This document shows positions 1 to 7,196 of a DNA stretch of 64,000 bases, one piece after another. Source of the DNA: Paenibacillus_AB hodogayensis (GTDB taxonomy: Bacteria > Bacillota > Bacilli > Paenibacillales > NBRC-103111); NCBI RefSeq assembly GCF_039536325.1, contig NZ_BAAAYO010000001.1, positions 1,240,001 through 1,304,000 of the forward strand, read 5' to 3'. Below the pieces are notes generated by a model. It did not search any database. It saw only the letters and a program-made list of their open reading frames with translations, and was not told the DNA's origin. How positions within the stretch are numbered: position 1 is the first letter of the stretch; each line of letters begins with the position of its first letter. Position numbers and translations under genes: made by a program.

Positions 1-420
1 ATACGCTTCGATGCTGTCGATCGTCATCTGGCGGGCAATCTCGGCCATCCGGGGAATGTCCACGAGCGGCTTGATCAGCGGCTCCTCGCCGATGCGCAGC
101 GTCACCTTGGCGACGTCGACGGCGAGATCCGCCATCCGCTCCAGGTCGCTCGCCATGCGGAAGGCGATAATGATGCGCCGCAAATCTTTGGCTACCGGCT
201 GCTGGGTGGCGATCAGGCGAGTGCCGATATCGTCGATCCGCTCCTCCATCGCATTCAGCTCCGCGTCGCCGGCGATCACTTCGCGGGCCAGCGCGAGGTT
301 GCCCGCCTTGAGCGATTCGACGGACAGGTGAATGGCCCGCTCCACTTTGCCGCCCATGTCAATCAGTTCCTTGCGCAATTCGTTCAAAGACGCGTCGAAA
401 TTATGGCGTTTCGTCATCAT
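1..420 (-). CDS. phoU: PhoU, phosphate signalling protein (partial; 3' end outside window)
   Basis: The first 140 residues are present and the gene runs off the left edge. The start is the ATG ATG pair at 420, with GGGGGA upstream. The sequence (MMTKRHNFDASLNELRKELI...) is typical of PhoU, a helical metal-binding protein. In the family it links the Pst transporter to the PhoR sensor and damps phosphate signalling when phosphate is sufficient. The helix around residues 70-100, with a RRIIIAFRMASDLERM-type stretch, is the expected first PhoU repeat. It lies 17 nt after pstB as the last visible gene of pstCAB-phoU, so it should be transcribed from the PhoP-box promoter before pstC. Family assignment is confident; the C-terminal half cannot be judged. 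Confidence 0.93.
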   Translation of the reverse strand, partial: MMTKRHNFDASLNELRKELIDMGGKVERAIHLSVESLKAGNLALAREVIAGDAELNAMEERIDDIGTRLIATQQPVAKDLRRIIIAFRMASDLERMADLAVDVAKVTLRIGEEPLIKPLVDIPRMAEIARQMTIDSIEAY

Positions 421-437
421 AGTGGCTGGTCCCCCAA

Positions 438-1190
438 TTAACCGAATCTACCGGTAATGTAATCTTCCGTACGCTGGTCCTCCGGATTGGAGAACAGCTT
501 GACCGTGTCCGCCAGTTCAACGACTTCGCCGTTCAGGAAAAACGCCGTCTGGTGCGAGACGCGGGCGGCCTGCTGCATGTTGTGCGTGACGATGACGATC
601 GTGTAGTTGTCTTTGAGCTCCTGGATCAGTTCTTCGATCTTCAGCGTGGAGATCGGATCGAGCGCGGAGGTCGGTTCGTCCATCAGCAAAATTTGCGGGC
701 TTACCGCCAGCGCCCTCGCGATGCACAGCCGCTGCTGCTGACCGCCGGACAGGCCGTAGGCGGACTTCTTCAAATAATCTTTCACTTCTTCCCACAGGGC
801 GGCCGAACGCAAGCTTTTCTCCACGATCTCGTCCAGCTCCGCCTTGCGCGAAGTGCCGTGGATGCGCGGTCCGTAAGCCACGTTCTCATAGATCGATTTC
901 GGAAACGGGTTCGGCTGCTGGAACACCATGCCGACGTTTTTGCGCAGCGTCTCCACGTTGTTGCGGGAGGCGTAGATATCTTCTCCGCCGACGGCCACCT
1001 TGCCTTCGATACGCACGCCCTTGATCGTATCGTTCATCCGGTTCAGCGTGCGCAGCAGCGTCGACTTGCCGCAGCCGGATGGACCGATAAAGGCGGTGAT
1101 CGATTTCTCCTGGATGTCCATATCGATGCTCTTCAGAGCGTGAAATTCGGAATAGTACAAGTTCAGCTTTTCAATTTCAATCAGCGCCAT
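438..1190 (-). CDS. pstB: Phosphate ABC transporter ATP-binding protein PstB
   Basis: At 250 residues this is full length for PstB, the ATPase that powers phosphate import through PstA/PstC. Visible motifs are Walker A GPSGCGKST (residues 36-44), the ABC signature LSGGQQQR (147-154) and Walker B ILLMDEP (about 167-173). The Q-loop stretch VFQQPNPFPKSIYENVAYGPR is characteristic of PstB rather than of other ABC ATPases. The ATG is preceded by GAGGAGG. It is third in pstC-pstA-pstB-phoU on the minus strand, 22 nt after pstA. Regulation is expected through PhoP at the pstC promoter. Confidence 0.98.
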   Translation of the reverse strand: MALIEIEKLNLYYSEFHALKSIDMDIQEKSITAFIGPSGCGKSTLLRTLNRMNDTIKGVRIEGKVAVGGEDIYASRNNVETLRKNVGMVFQQPNPFPKSIYENVAYGPRIHGTSRKAELDEIVEKSLRSAALWEEVKDYLKKSAYGLSGGQQQRLCIARALAVSPQILLMDEPTSALDPISTLKIEELIQELKDNYTIVIVTHNMQQAARVSHQTAFFLNGEVVELADTVKLFSNPEDQRTEDYITGRFG

Positions 1191-1212
1191 GGGGCCGGAC
1201 CTCCTCGGTTCA

Positions 1213-2073
1213 TTATTTGTTGCCGGACAGCTTTCTCTGAATAATGCGGCTTGGGATCGCGATCAGCAGGTTGAAGACGAGCACGACGAGGACCAGCAGC
1301 GCTGCGCTGCCCTGGGCGATCTCCTTAGCGTCGGGAGCAAGCGAGCTGCCGCCTACGTACCACAGATGAACCGCCAGCGTCTCGCCCATGGCCATCGGGT
1401 TGAAGTCGGGAAAAAAGCGCGATACGGACGTGCCCGCCGTATAGATCAGAATCGCCGTCTCGCCGAGCGCGCGGCCCGCAACGAGCGTAATGCCCGTGAT
1501 CAGTCCCGGCATTGCGGCCGGCAGCAGCACGCGCCGGATGCCTTGCCAGCGCGTCGAACCGAGCGCAAGCGTGGCCGACCAATACGAGGCCGGTACGGTG
1601 GCGAGCGATTCCTCCGTCACCCGGACGAGAATCGGCAGGTTCAGCAGCGCCAGCGTCGCCGCGCCGCCCAGGATGGAAAATTTCCAGCCCATCCAGTTTA
1701 CGAAGATCAGCGCTCCGAACAGTCCGAATACGATCGAAGGCACGGACGACAGCGCTTCGACAGAGATGCGCACCAGATCGGTGAACTTGTTCTTCTTGGC
1801 GTAAATGCTTAAGTAAATGCCGGCCCCGATTCCGATCGGCGCCGAGAACAGCATGGACAAGATCAAAATATAGAAGGAGTTGAACAGATGCGGTCCGACC
1901 CCGCCTCCAGCGGTTAGCTCTTGCGGCATGCCGGTAATGAATTTCCACGAGAGCTGCGGAAGCCCTGGTCTTAAGATCTGGTACAAAAACCAGGCCAAAA
2001 TGAGAATGATCGATACGCCGACCACCCAAAAGTAAACGGTGGCTACCCGGTTGGTCCATCTGCTCAACTTCAC
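1213..2073 (-). CDS. pstA: Phosphate ABC transporter permease PstA
   Basis: This 286-residue integral membrane permease has about six hydrophobic segments. The cytoplasmic EAA loop (LGSTRWQGIRRVLLPAAMPG) docks on PstB. With PstC it forms the phosphate channel. Its start codon overlaps the pstC stop codon by 4 bp (ATGA), indicating translational coupling. The length and the GRALGETAILIYTAG stretch fit PstA. No abnormality is seen. Confidence 0.97.
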   Translation of the reverse strand: MKLSRWTNRVATVYFWVVGVSIILILAWFLYQILRPGLPQLSWKFITGMPQELTAGGGVGPHLFNSFYILILSMLFSAPIGIGAGIYLSIYAKKNKFTDLVRISVEALSSVPSIVFGLFGALIFVNWMGWKFSILGGAATLALLNLPILVRVTEESLATVPASYWSATLALGSTRWQGIRRVLLPAAMPGLITGITLVAGRALGETAILIYTAGTSVSRFFPDFNPMAMGETLAVHLWYVGGSSLAPDAKEIAQGSAALLVLVVLVFNLLIAIPSRIIQRKLSGNK

Positions 2074-3011
2074 TTCGCTTCACTCCTTCTCGAAAACACG
2101 CGGATGATCAAAATCAAGGACAGCGAAATGAAGAGCAGCAAGAGAGCCATCAAGTACAGCGAATTGTTCCAGGTCGTGCCGTAGAACGTGTTGCCCATAT
2201 CCTTCACGATCGCCGTCGTCAGTACCGTAGTCGAGTCGAGCAGCGAGGAAGGAATTTTCGGCGAGTTGCCGATGACCATAAACACCGCCATCGTCTCTCC
2301 GATAGCCCGTCCCATCCCGAGAATGATCGCCGTCAGGATGCCCGAGCGCGCCGCAGGCAATAGCACCCTCCACATGGTCTGCCACCGGGTGGCCCCAAGC
2401 GCCATCGACGCTTCCTCCAGCCGCTTGGGCAGCGCGCGCAGCGTATCCTCGGAGATCGACATGATCGTCGGCAGGATCATGACGGCGAGAATGATCGCCG
2501 CAGGCAAGATGCCGTAGCCGATACCGCCGAACACTTTACCGAGAAACGGGACGATGATCGTCAATCCGATCAGGCCGTATACGACCGACGGAATGCCGAC
2601 GAACAGATCGGCTGCCGGGCGCAATATTTCGCGCATCCACTTCGGAGCGATTTTGGCCATGAACAGCGCGCCAGACAAGGCGAGCGGCACCGCCAGCAAT
2701 ACGGACACCAGCGTCAGCAAGAGCGTGCTGTACAGAAAGGCCAACGCGCCAAAGCGGGGCTCCGTCGAGGACGGCGACCAGTCCGTGGACAGAAAAAACT
2801 CCGCCAAGGAGATGTCCCGAAACGTCAGCGAGCCCTGATAGCCGACAAAACCGATAATCGAGAAAATAATGAGCGTAACCAGAATCGAGCTTCCGACGAA
2901 CACGAGACGCATCGCATCGTCTTTCCGTTTCTGCCGTTTGGTCCAACGGGCGGAAGCCTCCGGTTGCTCCGCCACCCCGCCGGCCGCATTCAATTGCATC
3001 GTCTTGGACAT
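2070..3011 (-). CDS. pstC: Phosphate ABC transporter permease PstC
   Basis: With the start at 3011 (MSKTMQLNAAGG), which has an excellent GGAGGGGG site 6-7 nt upstream, the product is 313 residues. The reading frame stays open to 3110, but the extra 33 codons run through the PhoP-box promoter and are rejected. The protein has about six membrane segments and the EAA-loop motif ALGATRWQTMWRVLLPAARS, followed by the GMGRAIGETMAVFMV signature of PstC. It is the first gene of pstCAB-phoU. Its partner binding protein pstS is not adjacent but about 3 kb upstream, beyond two iron-uptake genes. Confidence 0.97.
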   Translation of the reverse strand: MSKTMQLNAAGGVAEQPEASARWTKRQKRKDDAMRLVFVGSSILVTLIIFSIIGFVGYQGSLTFRDISLAEFFLSTDWSPSSTEPRFGALAFLYSTLLLTLVSVLLAVPLALSGALFMAKIAPKWMREILRPAADLFVGIPSVVYGLIGLTIIVPFLGKVFGGIGYGILPAAIILAVMILPTIMSISEDTLRALPKRLEEASMALGATRWQTMWRVLLPAARSGILTAIILGMGRAIGETMAVFMVIGNSPKIPSSLLDSTTVLTTAIVKDMGNTFYGTTWNNSLYLMALLLLFISLSLILIIRVFSRRSEAK

Positions 3012-3039
3012 GTGCGTCCCCCTCCTTCTTCCTTTCTTC

Positions 3040-3093
3040 ATGATAGGGCGGCAATGTTTTCCCGATATTAATATTTTGTTAAGCGGATGTAAA
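3040..3093 (-). promoter_or_regulatory. PhoP-box promoter of pstCAB-phoU
   Basis: On the minus strand, hexamers TTTACA (3093-3088), TTAACA (3082-3077), TTAATA (3071-3066) and AAAACA (3060-3055) recur at exactly 11 bp. A 9-nt gap follows, then the -10 TATCAT (3045-3040). This is the direct-repeat architecture of Bacillus PhoP sites (TT(A/T)ACA with 5-bp spacers). It lies just downstream of the terminator of the preceding iron gene, so pstCAB-phoU has its own phosphate-starvation promoter. Confidence 0.85.
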
Positions 3094-3108
3094 AACCGAA
3101 CGCCACGC

Positions 3109-3142
3109 AAAAAAAACGCTTGCCGGAGTAGGACGGCAAGCG
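3109..3142 (-). terminator. Rho-independent terminator after the FecB-like gene
   Basis: A perfect 9-bp stem, CGCTTGCCG/CGGCAAGCG (3142-3134 and 3125-3117), is followed on the minus strand by eight T. It separates the iron-uptake transcript from the pstC promoter. Confidence 0.9.
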
Positions 3143-3178
3143 CAAGCAGAGGGGTTGCGTTATAGGTATTGCGGTGTA

Positions 3179-4168
3179 TTATTTGACGAGGGCCTCAAGC
3201 ACGTCATCCATTTTTTTGCTGTCGGCGATCGGACCGCTCTTCATCCAAGTCTCGAAATTCACCTCGTACACATGTCCTTTCTGAACGGCAGGCACCAATT
3301 TCCACAGCGGATTGTTGAACAGCTCCGCGGCTTTGTCCTCGGCGCCCGTGTCTTTCGTAACGAAGATATGATCGGCGTCCAGCTTCGGAATCATTTCCAT
3401 GGATAAAGGAACGACTTTGCCGTCTTTATCCAAAATCAATTCCCGCACGAGCTTGGAAGGCGTAAGTCCCAGATCTTGGTAGACGACGGGACCCGCATAT
3501 CCCGGACCGCCGTACAGACGTATTTCTTTGGTATGCACGCGAAGTATGGCTACCGTTTCGTTACCGATCCGGTTCTTGATCGTTTGGCCCAGTTCATTGC
3601 CCCGCCGGTCGTACTGCTTGATGACCTCCTCCGCCTTATCCGCTCGATCGAACAAGCCTCCCAACGTACGAATCGTCGCCCGCCAATCAGCGCGCGCATC
3701 CTTGAAGGCATACATGGGAGCTACCTTGGAAAACTGATCGTATCGTTTCGCATCGAATACATTTTCCAAAATAAGATCGGGCGCGGCTTCCAGAACCGCC
3801 TCCACGCTCCCGTTCACATCGATGCTCGGAATGGACAAACCGAGGTAATCTTGTCCGCTCCAAGTCCCGATCCTCGACTGCTTGATAGGCTGAATGCCGA
3901 GCGATAGCAGTTCATCCTCCAAATAGATGCCGATAATGCGCTGGGGTTTGGCGGGAATACGGACGTCATGCCCGATCTCGTCCTTCACCTGGCGCTCGGA
4001 CTTGTCGCCTTTTTGCGCTGCGTCCGTATGATTAGCGGGTTCGCTTGTCTTTCCGCTTCCCGTTCCATTAGCGCCCCCCGCAGAATCGTTGTTTTTGCCG
4101 CATGCGATAATCGTGCATAGCAGCAGCATGGCTGTTACGGCTTTTGCCGTCGGGTAAAACCTGTTCAC
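3179..4168 (-). CDS. FecB-like siderophore (Fe3+) binding lipoprotein
   Basis: The 329-residue product starts at GTG 4168, about 11 nt after AAGGAG; a start at 4180 would overlap that site. The N-terminus NRFYPTAKAVTAMLLLCTIIAC is a lipoprotein signal with lipobox IIAC, followed by a Gly/Asn/Ser-rich linker. Residues from about 70 to the end form a periplasmic-binding-protein-2 fold of the FecB/BtuF class (HDVRIPAKPQRIIGIY at the entry), expected to capture a ferric siderophore outside the membrane. A Fur-type operator lies immediately upstream, and the gene encoding a Btr-like regulator precedes it. No FecCD permease or ATPase is present nearby, so it must use a transporter encoded elsewhere. 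Ligand unknown. Confidence 0.88.
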   Translation of the reverse strand: MNRFYPTAKAVTAMLLLCTIIACGKNNDSAGGANGTGSGKTSEPANHTDAAQKGDKSERQVKDEIGHDVRIPAKPQRIIGIYLEDELLSLGIQPIKQSRIGTWSGQDYLGLSIPSIDVNGSVEAVLEAAPDLILENVFDAKRYDQFSKVAPMYAFKDARADWRATIRTLGGLFDRADKAEEVIKQYDRRGNELGQTIKNRIGNETVAILRVHTKEIRLYGGPGYAGPVVYQDLGLTPSKLVRELILDKDGKVVPLSMEMIPKLDADHIFVTKDTGAEDKAAELFNNPLWKLVPAVQKGHVYEVNFETWMKSGPIADSKKMDDVLEALVK

Positions 4169-4195
4169 TGCAGAAATCACTCCTTGTCGCTTTAA

Positions 4196-4218
4196 TGAGA
4201 ATCGTTATCAACGATAAC
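4196..4218. promoter_or_regulatory. Fur box in front of the FecB-like gene
   Basis: TGAGAATCGTTATCAACGAT and the following AACA match the Fur/iron-box consensus (GATAATGATAATCATTATC-like, TGAGAAT plus dyad). A possible promoter, TTGGCT-N17-TATCGT, on the minus strand overlaps it. Iron repression of the binding protein is inferred. Confidence 0.8.
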
Positions 4219-4256
4219 ATATCGCAAATAGGCAGCCAAGGACAAAACCGTTCATT

Positions 4257-5894
4257 CTACAGGATTTTTGTGACATCCTTCGGCGACAGCAGCCGCAAAA
4301 TTTCCTCGATCTTCCGGTTATTCATCATGACGCCCGTACTCATCCACGTATGATAATCGGCTTTATGGACGCTTGTGTCCCTCCGCTCGGCCAATTGTTT
4401 CCATTCCGGGCTGTTCAGCAGCGCCTGCGCTTGTTCCCCGCTGTCCGGATCCACCACCAGAAGCAGCCGGTTCGCATCCAATTTCTTCAGCAATGGCGCC
4501 GAAACCGCAATCCAGTGTTCGTTCCAAGCCTGTTCCCATACCAGACGGGGCGCGTTCAGCCGCAAATCTCCGTACAATACCGGAGCCGTGAACGATAGCG
4601 GGGAGCCGCCGTACAAGCGTACCTGATCCGCATGTACCCGGATGAGCGCCACTGTCTGCCCGCCAATGGTTTCCTCCAAGCGTCGGGCTGCCGCCGCGCT
4701 GCTGCGCTCATATTCCCGGATCGCATTCTCCGCTTCCCCAGCCTTACCGCAGATTCGGGCAATTTCCCGCAAAACGCTCCGCCATTCCTGCTTGTACGCT
4801 ACCGCGACGCTTGGCGCGATGCGGCTTAATTGACTTTCCAGCTTCGGATCGATATAGGTACTGCACAAGATCAGATCGGGTTCCATCCGAAGCAGCCGGG
4901 CGATATTTCTTTCATTCATCTCCATCTCTTCCTGACCCAAACGGACGGATGCGCTCAAACCCGCCGCCAGCGGATGCGAACGGTTCACCATCGCCGCGCA
5001 CGGGATCACGCCCGACGCCAGCATAGGATCGAGATAGGGGCCAAACAAGCATACGACCCGCTCCCGCTGCTTCAGCCTATATTCCGAAGGCGACATGGCG
5101 ACGGCCTGCTTGAATTTGCGGCTGAAATAATACTGTTCCCCGTAACCGGCAGTTTCCGCGATCGTTTTGACGGAAGCTTGCCCGCGTATCAGCTCCCGTT
5201 TCGCATAGCGGATGCGAATTTCGGTCAAATATTCCAGAAAGCCTTTGCCCGTCTCTTTTTTGAACAGCCGGGAAAAGTATTCCACGTTCATTCCGGCCCG
5301 CTCGGCCATCTTGTCGCGTGAGAGGTTCTCCCCGAAGTTTCTTTCCATATAGTCCGTTATGAGGGTCATCGCCTCCCCTGCATTGCGGACCGGCGTCGAG
5401 CTTTGATCCCTCAACAGACGGTACACCAGCTCCTGGAAGACGATATTCATTCTGAACTTTTCCAGCCGCTCCGGCCGGTCATGCTCGGTGTACAGCCGCT
5501 TTGCCAGATGGACCGCTTGGGCCAAGGCGCGAACCGAAATATCCGAATAGACGATACCGGCCCGGCTTCCTGTCCCCCGAGCCGCATGGGCCTCCTTCTG
5601 CTCGGACGGATAAGCCCGGAACTCCATCTCATACCAGATCAGGCCGTCCGGGGCGCTCAAGCCCCCGGCCGCATACGAATCCGGAGGCAGCAGGCAGCAG
5701 CTCCCGCGCCTGACGGGAATCATACGCCCATCCAGAATACATTTCCCTTCGCCGTCCGTAACCAGCAAAAGCCGGTAGGCGCGCGGGCTTGGCAGCTTGC
5801 CGTACATGTCCGCTTCCAGTCGGCGAAAATGAATCCGGTCAAAGCTTAATGCCATCTCCTCCAACCGCATTCCGATGCGCGGCGTATCATTCAT
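4257..5894 (-). CDS. Btr-like AraC-family regulator fused to a siderophore-binding domain
   Basis: The start at ATG 5894 has AGGGAG upstream, giving 545 residues; the in-frame extension to 5957 runs through its own promoter. The N-terminal AraC-arm region (about 20-130) is followed by two helix-turn-helix motifs (about 165-275; DKMAERAGMNVEYFSRLFKK and VKTIAETAGYGEQYYFSRKF). A FecB/FeuA-like periplasmic-binding domain then occupies about 290-540, without a signal peptide. This is the layout of B. subtilis Btr (YbbB), a cytoplasmic activator that senses a ferric siderophore to switch on feuABC. The target here is probably the downstream FecB-like gene, whose promoter lies in the 76-90 bp gap. 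Confidence 0.88.
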   Translation of the reverse strand: MNDTPRIGMRLEEMALSFDRIHFRRLEADMYGKLPSPRAYRLLLVTDGEGKCILDGRMIPVRRGSCCLLPPDSYAAGGLSAPDGLIWYEMEFRAYPSEQKEAHAARGTGSRAGIVYSDISVRALAQAVHLAKRLYTEHDRPERLEKFRMNIVFQELVYRLLRDQSSTPVRNAGEAMTLITDYMERNFGENLSRDKMAERAGMNVEYFSRLFKKETGKGFLEYLTEIRIRYAKRELIRGQASVKTIAETAGYGEQYYFSRKFKQAVAMSPSEYRLKQRERVVCLFGPYLDPMLASGVIPCAAMVNRSHPLAAGLSASVRLGQEEMEMNERNIARLLRMEPDLILCSTYIDPKLESQLSRIAPSVAVAYKQEWRSVLREIARICGKAGEAENAIREYERSSAAAARRLEETIGGQTVALIRVHADQVRLYGGSPLSFTAPVLYGDLRLNAPRLVWEQAWNEHWIAVSAPLLKKLDANRLLLVVDPDSGEQAQALLNSPEWKQLAERRDTSVHKADYHTWMSTGVMMNNRKIEEILRLLSPKDVTKIL

Positions 5895-5928
5895 AGCAAT
5901 CTCCCTAATCCCGTCTTGTTCTAATCCT

Positions 5929-5957
5929 AGCATAGGACAATGCGCCGGGTTTGTCAC
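5929..5957 (-). promoter_or_regulatory. Predicted sigma-A promoter of the Btr-like gene
   Basis: GTGACA (5957-5952), 17 bp, TATGCT (5934-5929) on the minus strand, 35 nt before the ATG. Five of six bases match at -35 and four of six at -10. No Fur box overlaps it. Confidence 0.5.
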
Positions 5958-5985
5958 GAATGCCGCTGCCGCGCCAAAACGAAAC

Positions 5986-6011
5986 AGCGGCGCCCGTTAT
6001 CGGACGCCGCT
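5986..6011 (-). terminator. Terminator after pstS
   Basis: Stem AGCGGCG(T)CCG / CGGGCGCCGCT, with a TTAT-containing loop, is followed on the minus strand by GTTTCGTTTT. It ends the pstS transcript before the Btr-like gene, so pstS is monocistronic. Confidence 0.75.
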
Positions 6012-6030
6012 TCTCGCAGACAAGCTATTG

Positions 6031-6942
6031 TTATTTCTTGATCAGGTCGGCCGGCAGGAAACCGAGATCGGTTACTTCCGGTTTATTCAGGAACTCTTTG
6101 CTCATAATAAACTCGATAAACGCTTTAACGGCCGCATTCGAGTTGTCTTTCTTCGTGTACATATGCTCGAGTCCGTACAGCGGGTATTTGCCGCTCTTGA
6201 TGTTTTCGGACGAATACTCGTTGCCGTCCATCTTCAGCGCCTTGATCTTGTCGTTGCCTTTAATGTAAGGCACGTCCACATAGCCGATCGAACCTTCCGT
6301 CGAGCCGACCGCTTCCGCTACCGTCTTGCTCGTGTCTTGCGTTACGCCGTCTTTCGTGAAATCTTTGTTTTCGAGCACGATTTGCTTCACGAGCTTACGC
6401 GAGCCGGAGCTGTCCGGACGGTGAACGACTGTAATCTTCAAGTCCTTGCCGCCTACGTCTTTCCAGTTCGTGATTGTACCCATGAAAATGTCGGACGCTT
6501 GCGCTTTGGTCAGGTTGTCGATGCCCACGCTCGCCTTATTGACGATCAGCGCGAAAGGCGCGAGCACGACGATGTTGTCGGCCAGCTTGTCCTTATATTG
6601 AGCGTCCGCCTCGACGTCGGAGTTGCCGATATCGGATACGCCGTCGGCTACGTTTTTCACGCCGGTGCCAGAACCGCCGCCCGTTACGTTGACCGTTACT
6701 TTCGGATTTTTAGCCATAAAGTCTTGAGCGGCTTTGTTGACAAGCGGTTGAAGAGCCGTCGATCCGGAAGCCGATACCGTTCCGGTAATTTCCGTTACTG
6801 CCGGTTTATTCGGTTCTGTCGGCGTGGTGCCGCCGCTGGCGGTCGTTTTGTTATCTTTGGTTCCGCAGCCTGCAAGAACCCCCACGGATACGATCCCCAC
6901 CATTGCAAAAGTAAACATTTTTTTCGACATGATTTTCAACAT
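6031..6942 (-). CDS. pstS: Phosphate-binding lipoprotein PstS
   Basis: This is the extracellular phosphate receptor of the Pst transporter, about 303 residues. GGGAGG lies 2 nt before an ATG at 6951 and 11 nt before the ATG at 6942; the latter is preferred. The signal MLKIMSKKMFTFAMVGIVSV ends in lipobox LAGC. Phosphate-contacting motifs are present: SGSTALQPL near residue 60, TGGGSGTGVKNVADG, and RPDSSGSRKLVKQIV. It stands alone between its own PhoP-box promoter and a terminator, about 3 kb from pstCAB. Confidence 0.96.
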   Translation of the reverse strand: MLKIMSKKMFTFAMVGIVSVGVLAGCGTKDNKTTASGGTTPTEPNKPAVTEITGTVSASGSTALQPLVNKAAQDFMAKNPKVTVNVTGGGSGTGVKNVADGVSDIGNSDVEADAQYKDKLADNIVVLAPFALIVNKASVGIDNLTKAQASDIFMGTITNWKDVGGKDLKITVVHRPDSSGSRKLVKQIVLENKDFTKDGVTQDTSKTVAEAVGSTEGSIGYVDVPYIKGNDKIKALKMDGNEYSSENIKSGKYPLYGLEHMYTKKDNSNAAVKAFIEFIMSKEFLNKPEVTDLGFLPADLIKK

Positions 6943-6983
6943 GTTGTACATGTCCTCCCTTTAATCTTTTATTTACATTGGCT

Positions 6984-7037
6984 ATCGTACCAACCGATTG
7001 TTAATGCTAAACACGCGAAACGTTAACCGGATGTAAA
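6984..7037 (-). promoter_or_regulatory. PhoP-box promoter of pstS
   Basis: Minus-strand hexamers TTTACA (7037-7032), TTAACG (7026-7021), CGTGTT (7015-7010, weak) and TTAACA (7004-6999) have an 11-bp period. A 9-nt gap follows, then TACGAT (6989-6984) as -10. The geometry is the same as at the pstC promoter. Confidence 0.85.
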
Positions 7038-7101
7038 TTTTATTCGGCGTTTTTCATCCCCCTTTTCATGCCCGATCTTCTCCCCGGATCCCGCCTACAA
7101 G

Positions 7102-7155
7102 TTTACAATCCCTTAACAAAATGAGTCTTTTGCGTTAATACATGCAGGCTAAACT
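7102..7155 (+). promoter_or_regulatory. PhoP-box promoter of the chemoreceptor gene
   Basis: Plus-strand hexamers TTTACA (7102-7107), TTAACA (7113-7118), AGTCTT (7124-7129, weak) and TTAATA (7135-7140) have an 11-bp period. A 9-nt gap follows, then TAAACT (7150-7155) as a -10. Orientation, spacing and the position of the weak third hexamer mirror the divergent pstS promoter 65 bp away. Confidence 0.75.
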
Positions 7156-7196
7156 ACCTATGAAACCAGGAAATATTTACATAAGGGGAGTGCCGT

